DNA of 64,000 nucleotides from Deinococcus sp045062605 (GCF_045062605.1 NZ_JBJGDW010000005.1:27456-91455), one strand, 5' to 3'; positions 20,612 through 31,057 are shown, counted from the first letter of the stretch. Program-made: numbers and translations. The notes: generated by a model not told the origin, from the sequence alone.

Positions 20612-20777
20612 TAACCCCTCTGCTTCGCAGCTTTGCAAGTCAGTCCGCTTCGCGGCCAGCTCCCCTCTCCTGCGGAGCTTTGCAAGTCAAGGGGAGCTGA
20701 GAGTCTTTGCTGGCCAAGAGATTCCGCAACTCTTGCCTCCCCTTGAGGGGAGGTGCCCCGGAGGGGCGGAGGGGTTA
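20612..20777. repeat. Palindromic intergenic repeat with TAACCCCTC ends, copy 2
   Basis: The end sequences match copy 1 (13652-13798), as does the right core CTCCCCTTGAGGGGAGGTGC. An internal direct repeat, AGCTTTGCAAGTCA, occurs at about 20630 and 20678. Both copies sit in CCACGG...TTAAGC flanks with short C/G tracts. It lies 57 bp before yggS. Confidence 0.8.
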
Positions 20778-20833
20778 AGCGTGGGACCCACCCCCAAACA
20801 CCGCCCGCAAACTCTCGCTCCCAGGGCCACCCC

Positions 20834-21502
20834 ATGAGTCTCCCCGAAGTCGTCGCCCACCTGCGGGCGCTGGAGGCCGAAGCTGGGCGCGAGGCAGGCA
20901 GCGCCAGACTGGTGGCCGTGACCAAGGGCCAGACCCTGGAGAGTATCGAGCGTCATGTGCTGGCCTACGGCACCTACCCGCTGGGCGAGGGCCGCGCCCA
21001 GGAACTGCGAGACAAGGCCGCCGAGCGGCCCGCCTCTCAATATCCTGGCTGGGAATGGCATTACATCGGCCCCCTCCAGCGCAACAAGATCAAGTACCTG
21101 CGCCCGGTCACGCTGGTTCACGCCATCGAGGCCGTGTGGCAGGCCGAGGCCATCGCGGAGGCGGCGCAGAAGTGGGGCCACGCGCCGGATCTACTGCTGC
21201 AACTGCACAACGGCGAGGAACAGAAGCACGGCGTCCCGGCAGACGAACTGGCGGAGACCCTGAAAAGCGTGCGAGAGACGGGCCTGACCGTGCGCGGCCT
21301 GATGGTCATGGCCCCCGGATTCGGTGAAGACCTGACGCAGGCCGAGACTGAAACCCGTATTCTGCGCCTGTTTACCGACACGGCGCGGCATGCCCACGAT
21401 CTGGGCCTGAGTGAACTGAGCATGGGCATGAGCGGCGATTATCCCATGGCCGTGCGCGCAGGAGCCACCCTGGTGCGGGTGGGAAGGAGCCTCTTTACAT
21501 GA
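20834..21502 (+). CDS. yggS: YggS/PLPBP-family pyridoxal-phosphate homeostasis protein
   Basis: The 222-residue single-domain protein has an alanine-racemase-like TIM barrel. VAVTKGQ (about 27-33) carries the PLP Lys, and HYIGPLQRNKIKYL, the LQLHNGEEQKHG segment and LSMGMSGDYPMAV are typical of the family. It binds PLP and helps balance vitamin B6 and amino-acid pools in the cytoplasm. The end overlaps divIVA by four bases. The yggS-divIVA neighbourhood is the classic dcw-linked pairing in Gram-positive-type genomes. Confidence 0.92.
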   Translation: MSLPEVVAHLRALEAEAGREAGSARLVAVTKGQTLESIERHVLAYGTYPLGEGRAQELRDKAAERPASQYPGWEWHYIGPLQRNKIKYLRPVTLVHAIEAVWQAEAIAEAAQKWGHAPDLLLQLHNGEEQKHGVPADELAETLKSVRETGLTVRGLMVMAPGFGEDLTQAETETRILRLFTDTARHAHDLGLSELSMGMSGDYPMAVRAGATLVRVGRSLFT

Positions 21503-22350
21503 CTGACCTGACCCGATCTGACCCCACCCGCGACCTGAACCCTGAACCGTCTTCCGAGCTGACCCCCGGCACCACCGCCCGCCGCGATTCCAATCGGCTG
21601 ACCCCGCTGGACATTCGACATCAGGAATTTCCCGGCAGATTTGGCGGCTACCGGCGTGACAGCGTGCGGACCTTTCTGGCCCAAGTCTCCGATGAGCTGG
21701 AGGCCGTGCTGGGTGAGCAACTGCGCGGGCGCGAGACACGTACCCGGCTGGAGCGTGAGCTGGAGGAACTGAAAGCCTCGCAGGACCAGATTCGCCGCGC
21801 CGTGGTGGCCGCCGAGCAGATGGGCCACGACATGCGCCAGAACGCCACCAAGGAAAGCGAACTGATCGTGGCCCACGCCAACGCACAGGGCGAGAGCATG
21901 ATGCGTGAGGCTCAGTCCCGCAACGTGGAATTCGAGGCCCAGCACGGCGCACGCATGACCGCGCTGGAGGCCACCTTCCATGCCCGTTTCGCCGATCTGG
22001 AACGGGACCACCATCAGTTGCTGCTGGAGCGCGAGCGTGTGCAGACCGAGCGGATTAATGCCCTGGAGCGCGATTTCAACGAGCGCCACACCGAGTACAC
22101 CTCGCGCCTGGCCGGGGCGCGGCAGGAATACACCCAGTTCCTGAGCGGCTACCGCGCCCTGATGACCTCGTTCTCTGATCTGTCGGCCCGCCATGTGCTG
22201 CCCGAGGACATGGCCCTGCCCGTTTCCGGGCTGCCCAGTCAGCATCTCAAGGGCCAGGGCCGGGCGCAGAACAAGGAATTGCCCAGCGCGGACCCTGAAA
22301 AAGAGGTGGAGAAGGACACGGCGCTGCTCGACGGCCACCAGTTTCTGTAA
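21499..22350 (+). CDS. divIVA: DivIVA-domain coiled-coil protein
   Basis: The 283-residue protein has a disordered N-terminus of about 30 residues. A DivIVA N-domain follows (LTPLDIRHQEFPGRFGGYRR, about 34-53, with a DSVRTFL segment), then a long coiled coil to about residue 230 and a polar tail. DivIVA proteins bind curved or polar membrane and organise division or growth. The start overlaps the yggS stop (ATGA), and the stop overlaps the P450 start by one base (TAATG), so the three genes are co-translated. Confidence 0.9.
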   Translation: MTDLTRSDPTRDLNPEPSSELTPGTTARRDSNRLTPLDIRHQEFPGRFGGYRRDSVRTFLAQVSDELEAVLGEQLRGRETRTRLERELEELKASQDQIRRAVVAAEQMGHDMRQNATKESELIVAHANAQGESMMREAQSRNVEFEAQHGARMTALEATFHARFADLERDHHQLLLERERVQTERINALERDFNERHTEYTSRLAGARQEYTQFLSGYRALMTSFSDLSARHVLPEDMALPVSGLPSQHLKGQGRAQNKELPSADPEKEVEKDTALLDGHQFL

Positions 22351-23645
22351 TGTCCACCTCAAATTTGCCCGCGCAGAGCCTGCCCGTGTTCCGTCTGCCT
22401 GTTGCAGACCCGGATTTCGTCCAGAACCCGTACCCGTTGCTGGCCGAATTGAGAGATTCAATGCCAGTTTTCTTCGATCCAGACATGAACCGCGTGGTCC
22501 TGACCCGTTACGCTGACATCAGCGCGGTGCTGCGGGACAAACGCTTTGGGCGCAGCGCCCTGCACCGTTACTCGCGCGATGAGCTGGGCTGGCCACCACC
22601 CGATCCCGCGCAGGCGCACTTTGACGCCTTCAACGGCAACCATCTGCTGGATTCTGAGCCGCCCAAGCACACCCGCCTGCGCTCGTTGGTGGGGCTGGCC
22701 TTCACGCCGCGCCGGGTGGAGGGCCTGCAAACACGGATCGAGGCGATTCTGGCCGGGCAGTTGCGTGGACTGGGCCAGGGCGAGTTGGGACAGGGTGGCC
22801 CGTTCGATCTGGTGGCCGATTATGCCGAACCGCTGCCCGTGACCGTGATTGCTGAGTTGCTGGGCGTGCCGGAAGAACACCGCGCCCTGCTGCGCCCTTG
22901 GTCCGCCGCCATCGTCCGGCTGTACGAGCCGAGCGCCGGGCCGCAGGCACAGGCCGAAGCCGAACGCGCCGTGCTGGAGTTCAGCGCCCTGCTGCGTGAC
23001 CTGAGCCAGCAGCGCCGCCGTCAGCCGCAGGACGATCTGATCACCGCCTTCGTGCAGGCCGAGGAAGCCAATGGTCAAGGTGAACGTGACCGTCTGAGCG
23101 AGCAGGAGCTGATCGACACCTGCATCCTGCTGCTGAACGCCGGGCACGAGGCCAGCGTCAACGGTCTGGCGGCGGGCGTGCTGGCGCTGCTGCGGAACCG
23201 GGAGCATTGGGACGCGCTGGTGGAGGCGGCTCCGCGTGAGGACAGCCTGCCCATCTTCCGCCGCGCCACCGAGGAACTCCTGCGCTTCGACACGCCGCTG
23301 CCCATGTTCGAGCGCATCGTGTTGGAGCCTCTGGAATTGCATGGCGCGGCGTTGAAGCCAGGAGACCGCGTGTCGCTGCTGTATTCCAGTGGCAACCGCG
23401 ATCCGCTCAAATTTACGGAGCCTGACGCGCTGAACCTGGGCCGCGATCCCAACCCGCATCTGACCTTTGGGCTGGGCATCCATTACTGCCTGGGTGCGCC
23501 GCTGGCCCGGCTGGAACTGGCCCTGAGCCTGCGGGCGCTGTGCCGCGCCTTGCCGGGGCTGCGGCTGGTCAACCCCGACGAGCCGGGTCAGTACACCGGG
23601 GGCTTCGTGATTCGGGGACTGGCGCGGCTAGATGTCAGCGGCTGA
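22350..23645 (+). CDS. Cytochrome P450
   Basis: The 431-residue soluble bacterial P450 has the heme loop FGLGIHYCLGAP with Cys380 as iron ligand, the ExxR motif in ATEELLRF (near 308), and the I-helix motif AGHEAS at 264-269. The usual I-helix Thr, which helps protonate bound dioxygen, is Ala268 with Ser269 beside it. Substrate is unknown and no ferredoxin or reductase gene is adjacent. It is translationally coupled to divIVA, which is an unusual partner. The 3' end overlaps the convergent gene by 11 bp. Confidence 0.92.
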   Translation: MSTSNLPAQSLPVFRLPVADPDFVQNPYPLLAELRDSMPVFFDPDMNRVVLTRYADISAVLRDKRFGRSALHRYSRDELGWPPPDPAQAHFDAFNGNHLLDSEPPKHTRLRSLVGLAFTPRRVEGLQTRIEAILAGQLRGLGQGELGQGGPFDLVADYAEPLPVTVIAELLGVPEEHRALLRPWSAAIVRLYEPSAGPQAQAEAERAVLEFSALLRDLSQQRRRQPQDDLITAFVQAEEANGQGERDRLSEQELIDTCILLLNAGHEASVNGLAAGVLALLRNREHWDALVEAAPREDSLPIFRRATEELLRFDTPLPMFERIVLEPLELHGAALKPGDRVSLLYSSGNRDPLKFTEPDALNLGRDPNPHLTFGLGIHYCLGAPLARLELALSLRALCRALPGLRLVNPDEPGQYTGGFVIRGLARLDVSG

Positions 23646-24309
23646 AGTCCCGCCACCACACCGCCGCCAGTTCGCCGTCTGCCGCCTCAGCCTGCGCTTT
23701 CGCTCCCTGTTCCAGCGCAAAGAGCGCCAGCACGCGGGCCGGGCTGCGCGGCAGGCTGCGGTCCAGGGCTTTCTGCGCCGTTCGTGTGCCTTTGGGTCCG
23801 CCCAGACGCAACTGCGCGTGGGCCAGCACCGCCAGCAGGTGGGCGTCACTGGGCTGTCCACTGCCCTCGGCCACCTTCAACCCCTCAGCCAGGGCGTGCA
23901 GGGCGGCGTAAGGCTGGGGCAAAAGCTGCTCGCCGCGCAGGCCAGCAGCAGCGATCACGGCTCCCACATCGCCCTCCTGCCGGGCCAGGGCGAGGGCACT
24001 GTGCGTGACCGCTTCTGCCTGTGCGTCCGCGAGTTGCCACAGGGCGCGGGCGCGCAGGGCGGCGGGACGGGCGGTACCGGGCAACGCTTCCAGCAGATGC
24101 AGCGCGCTCCCGGATTCTCCCACCCGCAATAACGCCGCCGCGTGCGTCAGCGGGTCCGCCTGTGCCCACAACGCAGCGAGGCGGGGGCGGCCCAGTCGCA
24201 GGGCCAGCCTCGCCGCCTCGGGTTGCTCGTGCAGGGGCACCGCGCCGAAGAAACTTGCGGGTTCGCCGCGTTCCAGCGCCGTTCTCAATTCATCCTGCGC
24301 GTCAGCCAT
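23635..24309 (-). CDS. Ala/Leu-rich helical-repeat (TPR-like) protein
   Basis: This 224-residue protein is made of amphipathic helices in pairs (ALRARALWQLADAQAEAV and similar), which suggests TPR-type repeats. No catalytic motif or export signal is seen. ATG 24309 has TATCCT (24319-24324) 9 nt upstream, a leaderless promoter. It converges on the P450 gene with an 11-bp overlap. The family is not recognised beyond the repeat character. Confidence 0.65.
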   Translation of the reverse strand: MADAQDELRTALERGEPASFFGAVPLHEQPEAARLALRLGRPRLAALWAQADPLTHAAALLRVGESGSALHLLEALPGTARPAALRARALWQLADAQAEAVTHSALALARQEGDVGAVIAAAGLRGEQLLPQPYAALHALAEGLKVAEGSGQPSDAHLLAVLAHAQLRLGGPKGTRTAQKALDRSLPRSPARVLALFALEQGAKAQAEAADGELAAVWWRDFSR

Positions 24310-24349
24310 AGCGGACGCAGGATAACCCGGCTTCAGGGCGGCGTTTCGC

Positions 24350-24553
24350 TTATGCGCTCAGTGCAAGGTCCAGGCCCAGAAACCGCCACAGGGCGCGGCG
24401 CGGCACCCGCAGACCGCTGGGATGTTCGACTGCGCCCAGACGGCCATCGCGAATCCAGCGGCGCACGGTGCGTTCGTGGGTGCCGGTGAAATCGGCGACC
24501 TGGCGGACTTTCAGGAGCATGGGCAGGCTGTGGAACTGGTCTGAAAGGGTCAT
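24350..24553 (-). CDS. Small helix-turn-helix DNA-binding protein (MerR/excisionase type)
   Basis: The 67-residue protein is essentially one winged helix: LLKVRQVADFTGTHERTVRR, then WIRDGRLGAVEHPSGLRVPR. This is the pattern of excisionase-like HTH_17 proteins. The ATG at 24553 is chosen because GGGAGGT lies 5 nt upstream, one of the strongest Shine-Dalgarno sites in the window; the frame continues upstream without a comparable site. No integrase or phage gene is nearby, so an excisionase function is not implied. Confidence 0.75.
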   Translation of the reverse strand: MTLSDQFHSLPMLLKVRQVADFTGTHERTVRRWIRDGRLGAVEHPSGLRVPRRALWRFLGLDLALSA

Positions 24554-25066
24554 GGTGGACCTCCCAAAAAGAGCGCGGGGCCGCCACATGGCCAGCCCCA
24601 GACAGAATTTGATTTCAGTGTTCAGGCCCCGGTGCGTCCCAGGCCAGGTCAAAACAGCGCCGCCGCCCGGCCCGACGCCCAGCGGGGGCGCGGTCAGGGA
24701 ATAAGCCTCGGTGCGTTTCAACTTGCGCGGAGCGTAGCACGCCGCACGTCAACTGCGGGTCAGCCCCCGGCGGGTGTAACGCATTGACTCGGTGAAAAAA
24801 GGCGGCCTGGAAACACCGTCTGGAAAACAAACGAGAGCCAGCCTTCCACCTGAATTCCAGGGTGCCGCATGCACGCGGAATTTCTTTGCGGAGTCTTGAT
24901 TCTCGGTGAACTTCTGGCAGATGTGAACATCGCAACAACCTGTCTGGCAGAGACGCTCGGCCTGTTCTGTCGTCGGCGGCCTGCCCTGTTTGCGGTGGGG
25001 CCACTTCAGAACACCACGGCGCAAAAAATCCGGCCTTCCCGGTCCGGCGCGCTACCCTTTTCCCCA
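24554..25066. other. Intergenic region between divergent HTH and DUF554 genes
   Basis: These 513 bp contain no convincing gene. The frame of the DUF554 gene is open back to 24869, but that extension has no membrane-protein character and the leaderless -10 TACCCT at 25053-25058 places the start at 25067. No repeat of the families in this window was seen. Confidence 0.5.
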
Positions 25067-25843
25067 ATGAGTCTTCTCGCACAACTGTCGGGCACTTTCG
25101 TGAACGTGGGGACCGTGCTGCTGGGCACGCTGCTGGGCCTGACCGTGGGGGGACGGCTGCCCGCGCGCACGCAGCGCTCGCTGTTGCAGACCCTCAGTCT
25201 GGTCACGCTGTTCATCGGGCTGGATATGGCGGGCAGCCTGAACAAGGTTTCGGCGGGCAGCATTCCGGGCGTGATCCTGGCACTGGTCAGTCTGGCGGCG
25301 GGCGTGGTGATCGGCGAGGCGCTGGGCATCGAGGAGGGCCTGAACCGTCTGGGCGAGGTTCTTAAGAAACGCTTCAGGGGCGAGGGCCGCTTCACGGAGG
25401 GCTTCGTGGCGGCCAGCCTGCTGTTCTGCGTGGGGCCGCTGACCTTTGTGGGCGGGTTGCAGAATGGCCTGACGGGCGACGCCTCCAGTTACATCCTGAA
25501 AAGCACGCTGGACGGCATTGCCTCGCTGGCGCTGGCGGGCGCGTACGGCATCGGCGTGGGCTTCAGCGTCATTACGGTGCTGATCGTGCAGGGCGGCATC
25601 AGTCTGGCTGCTGGGGCGTTCGCCGCCACGCTGCTGGGCGGCGCGGACCCCGAAACACTCAAGACCAATGCCTACGTGCTGATGCTGACCGGGGCGGGTG
25701 GCCTGACCATCATCGGGATCAGTTGGAACCTGATGCTGGCTGGGCTGGGCATGGAGGACAAGCGCGTGCGCGTGGCGAGCATGCTTCCGGCGCTGCTGCT
25801 GGCCCCGCTGGCGCTGTGGATGGCCGGGCTGATCGTTCGGTAA
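25067..25843 (+). CDS. DUF554 family integral membrane protein
   Basis: The 258-residue protein has about seven hydrophobic segments and starts with the family's glycine-rich helix (FVNVGTVLLGTLLGLTVGG). The conserved FIGLDMAG, VGPLTFVGGLQNGLTGD and ILKSTLDGIASLALA segments are present. Function is unknown; homologues such as B. subtilis YdfK are putative transporters. TACCCT 8 nt before the ATG indicates a leaderless transcript. Confidence 0.87.
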   Translation: MSLLAQLSGTFVNVGTVLLGTLLGLTVGGRLPARTQRSLLQTLSLVTLFIGLDMAGSLNKVSAGSIPGVILALVSLAAGVVIGEALGIEEGLNRLGEVLKKRFRGEGRFTEGFVAASLLFCVGPLTFVGGLQNGLTGDASSYILKSTLDGIASLALAGAYGIGVGFSVITVLIVQGGISLAAGAFAATLLGGADPETLKTNAYVLMLTGAGGLTIIGISWNLMLAGLGMEDKRVRVASMLPALLLAPLALWMAGLIVR

Positions 25844-26096
25844 CGGTTCATCTCCTTGTGGCGCAGGCTGATCAGAAGGAGAGTGGGGGGAGTACAGGGA
25901 GATGCGAGCTGGAGATTGGTGGTAGAGGTTCGCCAGCCTGCCACCTTCTGCCAGTCCTGCGTTCCTGTCTGAGCTTATTTCCTGACTGGGCTTAATGCTC
26001 GCGCCCTATCAGTGCCTCGTCAGGTTCAGACCGTACCTTACGCACATTCAAACCGAGCCGCACTGCACTTCGTTCCAGACGCCCAGGAGGCATACC

Positions 26097-27278
26097 ATGT
26101 CCAATCCCACACCGTCCACCTACAAACGAATCTGCGTGATCAGCGCCCTGCTGGGTCTGGCCGCGCCTGCACTGGCCGCGCCCAAGATCAGTGCCCAGAG
26201 CATCATCGTCAACCCCTCGCAGCCAGAATTAAACGTGCAGGTCTGGACGAACCGCGACGCCAGCGGCACCGGGAACCCCGTGTACCAGATCGGCGAGCGC
26301 ATCAGCGTGGGTGTCAAGACCAACGCGGACGCCTACATCTACCTGTTCAACGTGAACGCGGACGGCAACATCGATCTGTTCTTTCCCAACAGGTACGAGG
26401 CCAGCAACTATGTCCAGGCGGGCACACGGGTCTTTCCACGCAACGGCGCGAACTACGGCCTCAGCGTCGGCGGCCCCAACGGGCAGGACAAGTTGCTGGC
26501 CGTGGCAAGCACCACCGAACTGAGCCTGGACGACATCGCCACCTTTGAGGGACAGCAGAACTTCGCCACCGTCAGCGTGCAGGGTCAGGACGGACTGGCG
26601 CAGGCGCTGAGCATCGTGGTCAACCCGCTGCCCGACAATGCCTGGGTCACCGATACCGCCTTCTTCCGGGTGGGCAACGTGGCGCAGCCGCCGCAGCCCA
26701 CGCCCGCAGCGCAGATTCAGCCCGGCCAGCGTCAGGACGGCTCCTTCGACAGCGCGATGGTAGACGCCTATGCCCGCCTGAAGGGTGACGAGTCGCTGGG
26801 TCAGGCCACCACCTACGCTGCGGCGTGGGGTGACGGTTTCTGGCAGAAGTTCAATGGCGTCGGCGCATACGGCGACGCGGCCCTGCTGCACGCCAACGGC
26901 AGCAGCCGCTCCTACTCGGTGCATGGCCGCCTGCTGGCCCGCTACCTGTCGCTGGCCCAAGCCGAGAACGGCGCAACCCGCCCCCCCAGCCGTCTGGGCT
27001 GGGCCGCCGGAGACGAGAAAGTCATCCCCCAGAACCTTTACGGCACCACTGGCCTGTACGGTTTTTTCCAGAACGGCGCACTGTACGACTCGCAGAAATA
27101 CGGCACCTTCTGGCTGACTGGCCCGGTCCTCAAGTCTTACCAGGGACTGGGCGGTAGCGGCAGCTTCCTCGGGTTTCCCACCCGCGATCAGTTCATGCAA
27201 AACGGGGTCTGGGCCGCCGATTTCGAGGGTGGCAGCATCCGTACCGTGAACGGCGTCCCCAGGATTTACCGCAAGTGA
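26097..27278 (+). CDS. Secreted DUF4384-type protein
   Basis: The 393-residue protein has a signal peptide (cleaved near PALAAP). A DUF4384-like beta domain follows at about 40-170 (GERISVGVKTNADAYIYLFN, then IDLFFPNRYEASNYV). A linker and a C-terminal domain from about 225 are rich in Gly/Tyr turns (GLYGFFQNGALYDSQKYG, FLGFPTRDQFMQNG) and resemble LGFP-like surface repeats. ATG 26097 is set by a perfect AGGAGG at 26085-26090. Such proteins are common at the Deinococcus cell surface. The upstream extension to 25995 is not coding. Confidence 0.78.
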   Translation: MSNPTPSTYKRICVISALLGLAAPALAAPKISAQSIIVNPSQPELNVQVWTNRDASGTGNPVYQIGERISVGVKTNADAYIYLFNVNADGNIDLFFPNRYEASNYVQAGTRVFPRNGANYGLSVGGPNGQDKLLAVASTTELSLDDIATFEGQQNFATVSVQGQDGLAQALSIVVNPLPDNAWVTDTAFFRVGNVAQPPQPTPAAQIQPGQRQDGSFDSAMVDAYARLKGDESLGQATTYAAAWGDGFWQKFNGVGAYGDAALLHANGSSRSYSVHGRLLARYLSLAQAENGATRPPSRLGWAAGDEKVIPQNLYGTTGLYGFFQNGALYDSQKYGTFWLTGPVLKSYQGLGGSGSFLGFPTRDQFMQNGVWAADFEGGSIRTVNGVPRIYRK

Positions 27279-27305
27279 GCTGAACCTCCAAATCTGACCC
27301 CCTGC

Positions 27306-27357
27306 GCCGGGCATGACTGGACACCCAGTTCGTGACCCCATGCCCGGCCCTCTTTTT
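27306..27357 (+). terminator. Terminator-like hairpin after the DUF4384 gene
   Basis: GCCGGGCATG (27306-27315) pairs with CATGCCCGGC (27339-27348) across a 23-nt loop and is followed by CCTCTTTTT. Confidence 0.7.
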
Positions 27358-27471
27358 CCCAGCCCCGCACCACGGGCCGGGTTCTAATCGGCGCGCTTTT
27401 ACGGGCAAACGATCTGCCTCGGCGCAACTTTCACCCAACCTCTTTCCAATACAGACATTCAGGCAACAGGC

Positions 27472-27510
27472 AGAAAGCCCCCGACTCCGTGGCGAGTGCG
27501 GGGGCTTTCT
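27472..27510. terminator. Hairpin at the end of the nspC-deaminase operon
   Basis: AGAAAGCCCCCG (27472-27483) pairs perfectly with CGGGGGCTTTCT (27499-27510). The inverted repeat lies 17 bp beyond the deaminase stop and can act in both directions. The T tract is contained in the stem. Confidence 0.8.
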
Positions 27511-27526
27511 GCTGTTCTGGATGCGC

Positions 27527-28012
27527 TCAGCTTTTGGAACGCCTGCGGATGTTCTGCTTGTGCAATTCACGAATGTGCCCGCTCAGCGACGGCTCCGGCC
27601 CCTCGACATCCGAGTCGCGCAGCACGTCCTGGATGGACAGGGGCTTGACTGGCCCCGGCTCCGCTCCGAACTCTTCCATCCAGTCGGTCAGTTGACTGGA
27701 CGAACTCGCGTAGACGATGCGCCCCAGCCCCACCCAGCCGTGGGCGGCGGAACACATCGCGCAGTGTTCACCGGAGGTGTAGACGGTGGCCCGCCTGCGC
27801 TCCTCCAGCGGGAGGTTCGCGGCAGCCCAGCGGGCAATCGCAATTTCCGGGTGCTGCGTGGCGTCGCCGCCTGCGGTTCGGTTGTAATCCTCGAACAGGA
27901 CCTCGCCCCCTTCCGAGACGATCAGCGAGCCGAAGGGATCGTTGCCCGATTGAAGCGCGGTCTCGGCCAGTTCGACGCAGCGCGTCAGGAATTGTCTGTC
28001 CCTGTCACTCAT
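27527..28012 (-). CDS. Cytidine/deoxycytidylate-family nucleoside deaminase
   Basis: The 161-residue zinc deaminase has ATQHPEIAIARWA with His54 and Glu56 (the HxE motif) and GEHCAMCSAA with Cys84 and Cys87 (family PCxxC, here HCxxC). The layout is that of guanine- or tRNA-adenosine-type deaminases with a C-terminal helical extension. The natural substrate cannot be decided. GGGGGAAC lies before ATG 28012. It follows nspC by 12 bp, so the two form an operon. Confidence 0.85.
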   Translation of the reverse strand: MSDRDRQFLTRCVELAETALQSGNDPFGSLIVSEGGEVLFEDYNRTAGGDATQHPEIAIARWAAANLPLEERRRATVYTSGEHCAMCSAAHGWVGLGRIVYASSSSQLTDWMEEFGAEPGPVKPLSIQDVLRDSDVEGPEPSLSGHIRELHKQNIRRRSKS

Positions 28013-28024
28013 GTCCGTTCCCCC

Positions 28025-29260
<1,236 letters not shown>

Positions 29261-29290
29261 ACGGTATAGGGTAACGGCTCGGGGCTGCGC

Positions 29291-31057
29291 TCAGGGTGCC
29301 CTGGAACCCTGCTGGGCGGGAGCAGACAGGGCGGCGGCGTCCGGCGACTGGCCCGATTGTTCGATGATCTGGTCCAGAAGCCGGGTTCCTCGTATCGTTG
29401 CCTGCTCTGCGGAGGACGGGGAGTTGCTGGTCATGGACATGCAGGCTCTGACGCCTGCGGAAAGCGCGATGACCATCAGGAACCACGGCACACGGATGGG
29501 CTGGCGTGGGGCCTCCTGCCGCTGGGGTCGGTACGATCTGGGCAGAGCGGCCCGGACCCGCCGCGCCTTCCCGCTTTCCCAGTCCTGCTCCTTGGTCTTT
29601 TTCAGCGCCTTCATGGACTGCTTATGTTCTTCCGCCGAGGCGCGCTCCAGCAGATGTCTGGCGAAGTCGAGGCTGGACTGCATCGGTGCGGTGTCCACTG
29701 GGCGCAGCACGCCGTCCTCGCCCGTTTCCACCCGCCCGGCGCGCAGTCCGTGGGCTAGGGCAAAACGGGCGTCGTTGTTGCCTGCGTCCGCTGCCCGCAG
29801 CAAAAAGCGGTAACGGGCGCGCTCGTCCAGCTCGAACTGCTCTTTAAATTCCGGGAACAGCCGGTAGACCATCCAGCTCATGTCGTCGCTGCCCAGCTCG
29901 GCGGCTTTCAGGATGTCTTCCCGTATGGACGGCGTGATGGTCTCGGTGTCCCTGGTCTGGAGGTGAACCGCCATCTCGGCGGCGCGCACGTCCCCCTGAT
30001 CGCGCGCCGCGTAGAGCAGCGGCAGCGGATTGGGCCAGGGCAGGTGCGGCGCGGTGTGCTGGAGTGCGCCCAGTGTGGACGCTGCGTCCGCATGCCCTTG
30101 CCCGGCCAGTTCGCCCAGCAGACGGCCCACCCGCCCGACGTGGCTTCGCAGCAGGTCCACGCTGCCCAGCAGACCACTAGACGCGTAGGACAGGTCTAAC
30201 GTTCCAGCCTTGACTTCTCGCTCGGCCATGCCCAGATACCGTTCCAACGCGTCTCTCCGTAGATTTGCCGGGAAATTTTGATCACTTAGGAAGCCGAATA
30301 GTAGCTCGGTATGCCGGTCATCGAGTTCGGCAGCCAGCCGGGCGTGTTCCTGCGCCTTGTCGGGCAGCCGGGCAAACATCCAGGCGTGGTGGGCCACACG
30401 GGCATGAAATTCGCCCCACAGCTTTTGCAGGTCGGTCTGACTGAGCAGGGCGTCTTCCTGCTGCTGGCGGACATAAGCCAGCATCTGCTCCTCGCTGCCG
30501 CCCCACTCCGCCCGCAGATTCATCAGCATGGCCTTGCGGACCTCCAAGCTGTGCGGGTTGGTGGCTGCCGGAAGGCTGTACCAGTCGGGATACTGCCGGG
30601 CCTGAATGTCGGCCAGTTCCACCTCGCAGCCCTGGGTGTTGTGCACGTTAGCCACCACCAGCCACGCACTCAGCGGGTTGTCGGTCAGGGTGGTGGCCTG
30701 CCGCGCGCAGGCCTCGGCCTGTTCCATGAAGTGATGCATGCCCCGCACGCCCTGATCGCTGACGCGGTTCATGGTGGAGTGGCCCCGATAAGCCCAGGCC
30801 CGCGCTAGCAGCCAGGAGGCCATTGCCGTATGACCCGCATAAGACTGCGGAAAGGCGGCCAGCCATTCCCCCAGAAGTTCTCCCAGCGCGGGTTCGGGAT
30901 CACCGAAAACTGAGAACAGACGGTAGATTTCACCCGTCCTGAGCTTGCCTTCCTCGAAGTTGCGCTGGGCCTCAGAGAGTCTGGCTTCCAGCCCGTCATA
31001 GCGGGCATTGCGAAGCAGATGCAGGATGGGCTGTTCTGGGTCAGAGGGGACGTTCAT
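29291..31057 (-). CDS. DUF4034/Sel1-like helical-repeat protein with one membrane segment
   Basis: The 588-residue protein starts with a region resembling DUF4034 (short helices, then GELLGEWLAAFPQSYAG and ARAWAYRGH, about 50-95). Alpha-helical repeats follow to about 480, including Sel1-like ADAGNNDARFALAHGLRAG. A basic Pro/Arg linker precedes a transmembrane segment at about 530-550 (VPWFLMVIALSAGVRAC) and a short polar tail. It is probably an inner-membrane protein with a large cytoplasmic repeat domain. TAAAAT (31067-31072) lies 9 nt before the ATG. Function unknown. Confidence 0.72.
   Translation of the reverse strand: MNVPSDPEQPILHLLRNARYDGLEARLSEAQRNFEEGKLRTGEIYRLFSVFGDPEPALGELLGEWLAAFPQSYAGHTAMASWLLARAWAYRGHSTMNRVSDQGVRGMHHFMEQAEACARQATTLTDNPLSAWLVVANVHNTQGCEVELADIQARQYPDWYSLPAATNPHSLEVRKAMLMNLRAEWGGSEEQMLAYVRQQQEDALLSQTDLQKLWGEFHARVAHHAWMFARLPDKAQEHARLAAELDDRHTELLFGFLSDQNFPANLRRDALERYLGMAEREVKAGTLDLSYASSGLLGSVDLLRSHVGRVGRLLGELAGQGHADAASTLGALQHTAPHLPWPNPLPLLYAARDQGDVRAAEMAVHLQTRDTETITPSIREDILKAAELGSDDMSWMVYRLFPEFKEQFELDERARYRFLLRAADAGNNDARFALAHGLRAGRVETGEDGVLRPVDTAPMQSSLDFARHLLERASAEEHKQSMKALKKTKEQDWESGKARRVRAALPRSYRPQRQEAPRQPIRVPWFLMVIALSAGVRACMSMTSNSPSSAEQATIRGTRLLDQIIEQSGQSPDAAALSAPAQQGSRAP

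Noticed and set aside
24350..24553. Excisionase of an integrated element
   Set aside because: The fold fits, but there is no integrase, attachment site or other mobile gene nearby.
24869..25066. In-frame upstream extension of the DUF554 gene
   Set aside because: No family similarity. A leaderless -10 box sits 8 nt before ATG 25067.
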